Part shown: in pieces, positions 4,592-9,386 of the stretch
Numbering within the stretch: position 1 is the stretch's first letter
Layout of the letters: every line of letters begins with the position of its first letter
Assembly (NCBI GenBank): GCA_937967875.1
Contig: CALBTQ010000517.1
Location: forward strand, 1 to 9,386
DNA length: 9,386 bases
Direction of reading: 5' to 3'
DNA from: an uncultured Pseudomonadota bacterium
GTDB taxonomy: Bacteria; Lernaellota; Lernaellaia; Lernaellales; Lernaellaceae
The notes under the pieces: model-generated
Databases searched by the model: none
Seen by the model: only the letters and a program-made list of their open reading frames with translations
Told to the model about the DNA's origin: nothing
Program-made: the position numbers and the translations under genes

Positions 4592-6637
4592 GTGAAGACC
4601 AAGGGCGTCCTGTTGTTGCTGTTCATTCTCGCGCTGGCGGCGGTCGTGCGTTTCGCCGCGCTGGCCGGACCGAGTTTGTGGGACGACGAAATGCACACGG
4701 TCGTTTTTGCGCAGCGCCCGCTGGACACGATGCTCAAACAATCCGCGCAAAAGGACTCCAATCCCTTCGGTTTTTATCTGCTGTTGCACGCGTGGCTGCG
4801 CGGCGGCGACGGCGAGACATTCTATCGTTTTCCGTCGGCGTTGTTCGGTCTGCTGGTTGTGCTGGCGATGTACTGGCTGGGCGCGACGTTGTTCGATCGT
4901 CCGACGGCCTTGATCGCCGCGTTGTTGGCCGCGTTGCATCCGCTGTCGATTTATTGCTCGCGCGAGGTGCGCGCACACACGTTGGCGTTGTTGTGCATCG
5001 TGCTGGCGACGACGTTTTTGCTGCACCTGCTCGCGCGCGGACAAAAGCGCGACGCGCTCGGCTATGCGCTGTGTTTGGGCGCGGCGCTGCATACGCATTA
5101 TTATGCCTTTTTCGTGTTGGGCGCGCACACGCTGTTGCTGATGTTCCTCGTCGTACGCGATGCGCGGCGGGCCAAAGCCGATCTCGCGCCGATGATGCAA
5201 TTGACCGCCCTCGCCTCGTGGCAGCGCAATGCGCAAACGCAGACGTTGGGCGGCGCCCTGGCGACCGGCGCGGCGGCGGCACATCGCGCCCGGCTGCGCG
5301 GCATCGCGTTCGCATTGTTCGGCGTGGCGGGCGCGCTCGTGCTGTTCGCTCCCTTTTTTAAAATCTTCGCCTTCCAATTGTTGCGCGGTCAGTCGTGGCG
5401 GCCGGCGCTGTCCTTCACCGAGGTGCTGGGCAAAAGCGTGGTCTACTTCGCCAACGGCGCGACGCCCGACCGTCTGCCGACGTATCTGCTTTCCTTCGAC
5501 GATCCGTTGCGCTTGCTGATGCTTCTGGGCGTAGCCGCCATGCCGTTGATCGTCGCCTTCACCTGCGGCCTGCGCGATCGTGAACGCCGCGAAGCGCACC
5601 TGTTGACCTTCCTCCTATTTACGCTGCCGGTCGCTTTGCTGCTGCTCGCTTTGGCGTTTCAACCGCTGTACGACGTGCGTCACCTGTTGTTGCTCATGCC
5701 CCTGGGTTGGCTGATCGTCGCGCGCGGCGTGGTGAAAATGGGCGCGCGTCACCGGGTCGTCGGCGCGGCGTTGCTGATGCTGATTCTCGTGCCGATGCTC
5801 GCGGCGACAGCGCAGGAGCGCACCGATCCGCAATACGCGCGGCAGAATTGGCGCGAGGCCGCCGCGCAGGTGTGTGCGCAGGCGCGTCCCGGCGACCTGG
5901 CCCTGACCTATCATGAGGAGAAGGCCTACGCCTTCGCCTATTACACGCAGCCGTGCCGCCTACCGTTGCAGTCGCTGTTCACCGACGAGGTCTTCGCGAT
6001 GGATCTCGCGCAGCGACGCGCCGATGTACTGCCGCGTCTGCACGAGGCCGCGACCGAGCACGCGCGCCTGTGGCTGATCGATTACCACGGCGCGGTGTAC
6101 GATCCGCAGGACGAAGTGCGCGCCGCTTTGCACGACGAGGGATTTTTCCTCATTCGCCGCCTGGCTTATGATCGCGGGGTGAAGCGTTTCGCGATCGACC
6201 TGTTCACCGGCGATAGCGCCGAAGCACAGGCGGCTTACGCGCCGCAGATCGAGCTGACCGGCACATACAATCCCGGGCAATTGCTCGTCGGCTGGTACCC
6301 GCCCGGCGACAAGGGCGCGTGGATCGGCGCGACCGCCACCGCGCTGCTGCCCTGCGCCGACAAGCAGCGCGTCGTCGCGGTGCTCTACATTCACCGACCG
6401 TTCTACGACGGTCCGGTGCCGCTGCGACTGTACTTGGGAGAAAATTTGTTGGCCGAGCGGATCGTCGATCAGACCGAGCTGGTCACGCTGTCCGGTCCGC
6501 TGCCCATCGATCTGACCGCCGGTCCGCTGCAGGAAATTCGTCTGGAGATCGGCCGCACCTTCATTCCCGCCGACGTGTTCGCCACCGCCGACCGCACGCC
6601 CAAGGGCGCGCTCGTGCAACGCCTCGCCTGCGAATAA
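4592..6637 (+). CDS. GT39/PMT_2-type membrane glycosyltransferase with soluble C-terminal domain
   Basis: Polytopic inner-membrane protein of 681 residues resembling the GT39/ArnT-like (PMT_2) group, which moves a sugar from a polyprenyl-phosphate donor to lipid, glycan or protein on the periplasmic side. Seen: an N-terminal membrane segment (5-25), then PSLWDDE (27-33) at the position of the family's catalytic acidic motif; NPFGFYLLLHAWL (57-69), matching the usual HPPLYYLLLH block; RFPSALFGLL (79-88); and SREVRAHTLALL (123-134), matching the SQEARMY-type block. Further hydrophobic segments lie near 81-101, 104-121, 127-148, 155-188, 237-260, 305-325, 335-357 and 387-406. An Ala/Gln-rich loop lies at 190-235. 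Residues ~410-681 are soluble; the end (about 555-681) looks like an all-beta domain. The GTG start at 4592 has a GGGCGGA-like site 8 nt upstream and yields a K-rich N terminus before the first helix. Monocistronic between two hairpins. Donor and acceptor are unknown. Confidence 0.82.
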   Translation: MKTKGVLLLLFILALAAVVRFAALAGPSLWDDEMHTVVFAQRPLDTMLKQSAQKDSNPFGFYLLLHAWLRGGDGETFYRFPSALFGLLVVLAMYWLGATLFDRPTALIAALLAALHPLSIYCSREVRAHTLALLCIVLATTFLLHLLARGQKRDALGYALCLGAALHTHYYAFFVLGAHTLLLMFLVVRDARRAKADLAPMMQLTALASWQRNAQTQTLGGALATGAAAAHRARLRGIAFALFGVAGALVLFAPFFKIFAFQLLRGQSWRPALSFTEVLGKSVVYFANGATPDRLPTYLLSFDDPLRLLMLLGVAAMPLIVAFTCGLRDRERREAHLLTFLLFTLPVALLLLALAFQPLYDVRHLLLLMPLGWLIVARGVVKMGARHRVVGAALLMLILVPMLAATAQERTDPQYARQNWREAAAQVCAQARPGDLALTYHEEKAYAFAYYTQPCRLPLQSLFTDEVFAMDLAQRRADVLPRLHEAATEHARLWLIDYHGAVYDPQDEVRAALHDEGFFLIRRLAYDRGVKRFAIDLFTGDSAEAQAAYAPQIELTGTYNPGQLLVGWYPPGDKGAWIGATATALLPCADKQRVVAVLYIHRPFYDGPVPLRLYLGENLLAERIVDQTELVTLSGPLPIDLTAGPLQEIRLEIGRTFIPADVFATADRTPKGALVQRLACE

Positions 6638-6642
6638 ACCAA

Positions 6643-6665
6643 GGGCCTCCCGCCTGGAGAGGCCC
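6643..6665. terminator. Hairpin between convergent genes, possible bidirectional terminator
   Basis: GGGCCTC (6643-6649) pairs with GAGGCCC (6659-6665) around 9 nt, between the glycosyltransferase stop (6637) and the minus-strand barrel gene stop (6689). On the minus strand the stem is followed by TTGGTTTATT, an imperfect U-tract. On the plus strand no U-tract follows. It therefore fits best as the terminator of the minus-strand gene. Confidence 0.55.
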
Positions 6666-6688
6666 CGATGGATCGCGCTCGTTTTCGT

Positions 6689-7408
6689 TTAGAAACGCAG
6701 ACCGGTCGACAGGAACGCGCTCAGCGGCAGGTAAACGGTCGAGAGTTCGCTATGGGAGTCCTCGAACTCGTAAGGCTGCCAGTTCCAGATGAGGTCCAGG
6801 CGCAGGTTGCCGCCGACGAACAGCTCGCCCATCTTCTTGATCTTGGTCACGGTGACGTCCACGCCGATCTGACCGAAGGGACCGATCGCCCAGCCGGACG
6901 CGCTTTCGTCTTTACCGTGTTTAACGTCCATAAAGAAGCTCATGTAATGCACGCCCAGGCCCGCGCCGGCCTTCGGGCGCACGCGCTTGTTCTTGCCGAA
7001 CACCTTGCCCAGCCCGGCGTCCAGCAACATAAAGCGGTTGACCACAAAGTCGAAATCCTGGTCGTCCAGGTCTTCGTCCTCCGGGCTCATCGTCGCTTCG
7101 CCGCTCTGACGCTGGTAGGTCAGAAAATCGAACTGGATGTACCAACCCCGGTCCGGATACAACGCCGCGTGCAAGCCCAGATAAGGGAAGCTCACGTTGC
7201 CCATGCCTGAGATGCTGCCCAGGTCTTCGCCGTCCTCGTCGTCGATCGAGCCGTAGGGAATGAACCCGGCGATCGGCAGACCGAAATCGACGGCGACATC
7301 GAAACTGGTCATGCCCATACCGCCGGACTTCTTCGCCGCCTGCGCCGCCGGCGCGAACAAAACGACCGCCAATAAAACAACCAACGAAATGGTGATCTGC
7401 CGTCTCAT
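6689..7408 (-). CDS. Exported outer-membrane beta-barrel-like protein, uncharacterised
   Basis: A 239-residue protein with a clear signal peptide: MRRQ, a hydrophobic core (residues 5-18) and a likely signal peptidase I site after AQA (cut after Ala24). The mature part alternates short amphipathic, aromatic- and glycine-rich strands (for example GWYIQFDFLTYQ 88-99, GAGLGVHYMSFFMD 148-161, ELFVGGNLRLDLIWNW 195-210) and ends in STGLRF. A terminal Phe is the usual recognition signal of outer-membrane barrels. Size suits an 8- to 10-strand barrel. Two loops are strongly acidic (DDEDGED 56-62; EDEDLDDQDFD 110-120). The start is fixed by GGAGG (complement of 7415-7419) 6 nt upstream. It is divergent from the lipoprotein gene across a 105-bp region, which may share control. 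I recognise no specific family; porin, adhesin or structural roles are all open. Confidence 0.8.
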   Translation of the reverse strand: MRRQITISLVVLLAVVLFAPAAQAAKKSGGMGMTSFDVAVDFGLPIAGFIPYGSIDDEDGEDLGSISGMGNVSFPYLGLHAALYPDRGWYIQFDFLTYQRQSGEATMSPEDEDLDDQDFDFVVNRFMLLDAGLGKVFGKNKRVRPKAGAGLGVHYMSFFMDVKHGKDESASGWAIGPFGQIGVDVTVTKIKKMGELFVGGNLRLDLIWNWQPYEFEDSHSELSTVYLPLSAFLSTGLRF

Positions 7409-7444
7409 GGATTTCCTCCGTATTTTTCATCCATTGGCATGATT

Positions 7445-7472
7445 TTGACGCGTACCACGCGGACCGTATCGT
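7445..7472 (+). promoter_or_regulatory. Candidate promoter for the lipoprotein gene
   Basis: TTGACG (7445-7450, 5 of 6) and TATCGT (7467-7472, 4 of 6) are separated by 16 nt, giving a start near 7479 and a ~35-nt leader before ATG 7514. Its -10 box overlaps by one base the -35 box of the opposing candidate promoter. Confidence 0.4.
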
Positions 7473-7477
7473 GTCAA
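7449..7477 (-). promoter_or_regulatory. Candidate promoter for the barrel gene
   Basis: Read on the minus strand there is a perfect TTGACA (complement of 7472-7477), 17 nt, then TACGCG (complement of 7449-7454), which is a poor -10 but is preceded by TGG as in extended -10 promoters. It faces, and is interleaved with, the plus-strand candidate at 7445-7472. Confidence 0.3.
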
Positions 7478-7513
7478 GAACGAGGCTTGCGGCATTGTCT
7501 ATCGCCCATTACC

Positions 7514-8203
7514 ATGAAGCGCATGCAAAAACGTTTTCCCCCCGTTTCGGTCGGTCTATTCCTGCTTGTCGCGCTCGGCGTGTGCTCGTTGACCGCCGGT
7601 TGCGCCAAGGTGTTTTTCGTCGCCGACGAGCCGTTTCTGATCGCCGAGCAGCCGCCGGACATGCCGCAATTTCCGCTGCGCGTGGCCATCGTGCGCACCG
7701 ACGCGATGGGCGCGTTCGTCACGCCCTTTCCCGAGAAGGAACGCGTCGGCGAACGCCTGGCCAAAGCGACGATCGCCGGGCTGGCCGCGAGCGCTTCCCT
7801 GGTCTTCGACGAGGTGCGGATCGTCGATGAAGAGCCGACCGCCGGTTTCGACCTGGTGTGTCTGCCGACCAATCCCTACTTCGAAATGCGCGAAGGCCGC
7901 GAGCCGCGCGTGAGCATCGAATTGTCGCTGGAGGTCGTCGTCAAAGAGCCGGCGACCGGCAACCGGCGCAGCCTGCTGCTGTCGGGCATCGGCGGCCCCG
8001 GGCGGCGGCCGGCGGTGCCCATCCGCGTCAGCGACCCGGACACCGGCCTGGGCATGACCGCGGGCGTCACCGGCGCGCTCGTGCCCGGCGGCCCGGTTTC
8101 GCAGGCGATGAACAACGCCCTGTTTTATCTTTCGCTGGATTTCGCGATGAAGATGCAGCATCGCGGCCGGCAGGTGTACCGCCGTCGCCTCGACAATCAG
8201 TGA
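7514..8203 (+). CDS. Uncharacterised lipoprotein
   Basis: A 229-residue protein with a lipoprotein signal: basic MKRMQKR, hydrophobic residues 11-25, and the lipobox LTAGC with Cys30 as the acylated residue. Position +2 is Ala, so under the enterobacterial Lol rule it would go to the outer membrane. The mature part is ~200 residues of mixed alpha/beta character (RVAIVRTDAMG 56-66; ERVGERLAKATIAGLAAS 76-93; VSIELSLEVVVKEPATGN 133-150; a Gly/Pro-rich stretch 159-194). I see no catalytic motif and recognise no family. The alternation of a helix with strands is reminiscent of small envelope-assembly lipoproteins, but this is only an impression. Start: ATG 7514 or 7523 both give a proper signal peptide and neither has a good ribosome site; the in-frame ATG at 7439 would put 25 polar residues before it and lies upstream of the candidate promoter. 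Divergent from the barrel gene, and convergent with the isomerase gene with 6 bp between. Confidence 0.8.
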   Translation: MKRMQKRFPPVSVGLFLLVALGVCSLTAGCAKVFFVADEPFLIAEQPPDMPQFPLRVAIVRTDAMGAFVTPFPEKERVGERLAKATIAGLAASASLVFDEVRIVDEEPTAGFDLVCLPTNPYFEMREGREPRVSIELSLEVVVKEPATGNRRSLLLSGIGGPGRRPAVPIRVSDPDTGLGMTAGVTGALVPGGPVSQAMNNALFYLSLDFAMKMQHRGRQVYRRRLDNQ

Positions 8204-8209
8204 TTTCGT

Positions 8210-9259
8210 TTATTGCGGCCCCAGCGCCTTGTACTGGTGCAACACTTCCGGATCTTCCTTGAGCGCCTTCAGGTTCGGCTTGGCGATGCAGAACAGCAGA
8301 ATTTCCAATTCGTCGATCAGCCGCTGCAGCACGCGCTTGACGCGCTCGGGTCCGACCAGCGCCGGTTTGAGCAGCGGATCGGCCATCGCCGCCAGGTCCG
8401 CGCCCAACGCCAGGCTCTTGGCGATGTCCTTGCCCGAGCGAATGCCGCCGGTGGCGATCAGCGGCAAATGCGGCGCAACCTCGCGCACGTTCAGCAGCGA
8501 CTGCGCGGTCGGAATGCCGAAGTTCTGAAAACTCTCGGCGATCAGCTTGCGGTTTTCGTCCTTGGCGATCATCCCCTCGACGATCATCCAACTCGTGCCG
8601 CCCGCGCCGCCCACGTCGATGCCGTGCACGCCCGCGTCGACCAACAACTTGGCCGTGCGCGGGCTGATGCCGTTGCACACCTCGCGTACGAACAGCGGCA
8701 CCGGCAGCTCCTTGGCCAACATGGCGATCTTTTCGGCGAGGTCGGCGAAGTTGACGTTGCCGTCTTCCTTGAGCGCTTCTTGCAGCGGATTGAGGTGCAG
8801 GCACAGCGCGTCGGCCTCGATCATCTCGACCACGCGGTTCATTTCCTCGGTCCCGTAACCGTAATTGAGCTGCACCGCGCCGATGTTGGCGAACAGCAGC
8901 ACGTCGGGCGCAACGTCGCGCACGCGGAACGTCGCGGCCAGCTCGGGCTCTTCGATGGCCACCTTCTGGCTGCCCACGCTCATGGCGATGTTCAGTTCCT
9001 GCGCCGCCTGCGCCAGGTGCTTGTTGATTTTCGTGCCGGTTTCCATGCCGCCGGTCATCGGGGCGATCATCAGCGGCGCGGCGAGCTTGCGGCCGAGAAA
9101 TTCGGTGGAGATGTCGATTTTATCGCGGTCGAGTTCGGGCAACGCCTCGTGCACGAAGTAGTAGCGGTCGAAACCGCTGGTCTGCCACGGGCTGACATCC
9201 TCGTTGATGCAGATATCCAATTGCAATTCTTTGTCGTTGCGCGGCCGTCTGGTGTACAT
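8210..9259 (-). CDS. fni: Isopentenyl-diphosphate delta-isomerase, type 2 (FMN-dependent)
   Basis: Interconverts IPP and DMAPP with reduced FMN and Mg2+, starting isoprenoid synthesis; cytoplasmic TIM barrel. The 349 residues match the family. Blocks: ISTEFLGRKLAAPLMIAPMTGG (50-71), SVGSQKVAIEEPE (94-106), ANIGAVQLNYG (124-134), HLNPLQEA (155-162; His155, Asn157, Gln160 and Glu161 are the substrate and Mg2+ residues), GIDVGGAGGTSW (213-224), PTAQSL (250-255) and ATGGIRSGKDIAKSLALGAD (269-288). Several usually invariant positions differ: the N-terminal RKxxH becomes DKxxQ (residues 9-13), GSQR becomes GSQK (Lys99), and VKEVG becomes VREVC (Arg192, Cys195). It may therefore be a divergent subfamily. 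The start is supported by GGAGG (complement of 9266-9270) 6 nt upstream. Type 2 enzymes often accompany the mevalonate pathway, but no pathway gene is visible here. Confidence 0.92.
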   Translation of the reverse strand: MYTRRPRNDKELQLDICINEDVSPWQTSGFDRYYFVHEALPELDRDKIDISTEFLGRKLAAPLMIAPMTGGMETGTKINKHLAQAAQELNIAMSVGSQKVAIEEPELAATFRVRDVAPDVLLFANIGAVQLNYGYGTEEMNRVVEMIEADALCLHLNPLQEALKEDGNVNFADLAEKIAMLAKELPVPLFVREVCNGISPRTAKLLVDAGVHGIDVGGAGGTSWMIVEGMIAKDENRKLIAESFQNFGIPTAQSLLNVREVAPHLPLIATGGIRSGKDIAKSLALGADLAAMADPLLKPALVGPERVKRVLQRLIDELEILLFCIAKPNLKALKEDPEVLHQYKALGPQ

Positions 9260-9339
9260 AAGGTTCCTCCCTCGCCCCAGGGCGCGTGGACGATCTCGCC
9301 GTTACTGCGTCGGCTGCAAGCCGTCGGGAATGGGAGACT

Positions 9340-9386
9340 AGATCGGAAGAGCACACGTCTGAACTCCAGTCACCGAATACGATCTC
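9340..9386 (+). other. Illumina P7-side indexed adapter (artefact)
   Basis: From 9340 the sequence is the standard read-through adapter (AGATCGGAAGAGC onward, 34 bases to 9373), then an 8-base sample index CGAATACG (9374-9381) and ATCTC, the start of the P7 end. Not genomic. The native sequence ends at 9339, so only 80 bp upstream of the isomerase gene are real. Confidence 0.98.

Noticed and set aside
4168..5361. A 397-codon plus-strand frame running from gcvPB through the terminator into the glycosyltransferase gene
   Set aside because: Arg/Ala-rich out-of-frame translation of GC-rich coding DNA; it crosses a strong terminator and has no ribosome site or domain.
4589..5599. A 336-codon minus-strand open frame opposite the glycosyltransferase
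   Set aside because: Codon-aligned mirror of the sense gene; extreme Gln/Arg content comes from complementing Leu and Ala codons; no family resemblance.
9273..9323. Small inverted repeats upstream of the isomerase gene (CGCCC/GGGCG at 9273-9284; CGGCT/AGCCG at 9311-9323)
   Set aside because: Stems of only 5 bp with 2- to 3-nt loops are expected by chance in GC-rich DNA; no promoter could be assigned in the 80 native bases available.
9070..9356. Minus-strand frames starting in the right-hand adapter (MLFRSS..., MCSSDL...)
   Set aside because: Their starts lie in the P7-side adapter and they run out of frame over the isomerase gene.

Overview
This is a GC-rich (roughly 60-65% by eye) bacterial contig from a diderm organism, flanked at both ends by untrimmed Illumina library adapter. 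Bases 1-45 are the P5-side TruSeq adapter and 9340-9386 the indexed P7-side adapter, so only 46-9339 is biological. The envelope genes (an outer-membrane barrel candidate with terminal Phe, and a lipoprotein), the two-subunit glycine decarboxylase (gcvPA/gcvPB) and a type 2 isopentenyl-diphosphate isomerase fit a deltaproteobacterium-like or candidate-phylum lineage. That placement is inference, since no marker gene is present.

Layout. 46-661: C-terminal half of an acyl-CoA dehydrogenase, cut by the contig edge. 747-1067: a small FmdB-type zinc-ribbon protein with its own plausible promoter and a repeat-rich tail. 1068-1302: a 235-bp non-coding region with a candidate promoter and several mutually exclusive inverted repeats, leading into gcvH-gcvPA-gcvPB (1303-4492). 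That operon ends at a strong intrinsic terminator (4512-4542). 4592-6637: a single large membrane glycosyltransferase of the GT39/PMT_2 type with a soluble C-terminal extension. 6643-6665: a hairpin between convergent genes. 6689-7408 (minus): a secreted, probably outer-membrane beta-barrel protein, divergent from a lipoprotein gene (7514-8203, plus) across a 105-bp promoter region. 8210-9259 (minus): the type 2 IPP isomerase, convergent with the lipoprotein gene with only 6 bp between them.

How the genes work together. GcvH, GcvPA and GcvPB supply the decarboxylating half of the glycine cleavage system. GcvT and the lipoamide dehydrogenase are not here and must be encoded elsewhere. The IPP isomerase feeds isoprenoid synthesis. 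Polyprenyl phosphates are the usual lipid carrier for GT39-type enzymes, but that link to the glycosyltransferase is only thematic. The acyl-CoA dehydrogenase belongs to fatty- or amino-acid oxidation.

I found no mobile element, CRISPR array, tRNA or rRNA, and no convincing new multi-gene system. The points most worth a second look are the adapter chimeras at the ends, the structured gcv upstream region that lacks a recognisable glycine riboswitch, the unusual residues at normally invariant positions of the IPP isomerase, and the uncharacterised divergent barrel/lipoprotein pair.
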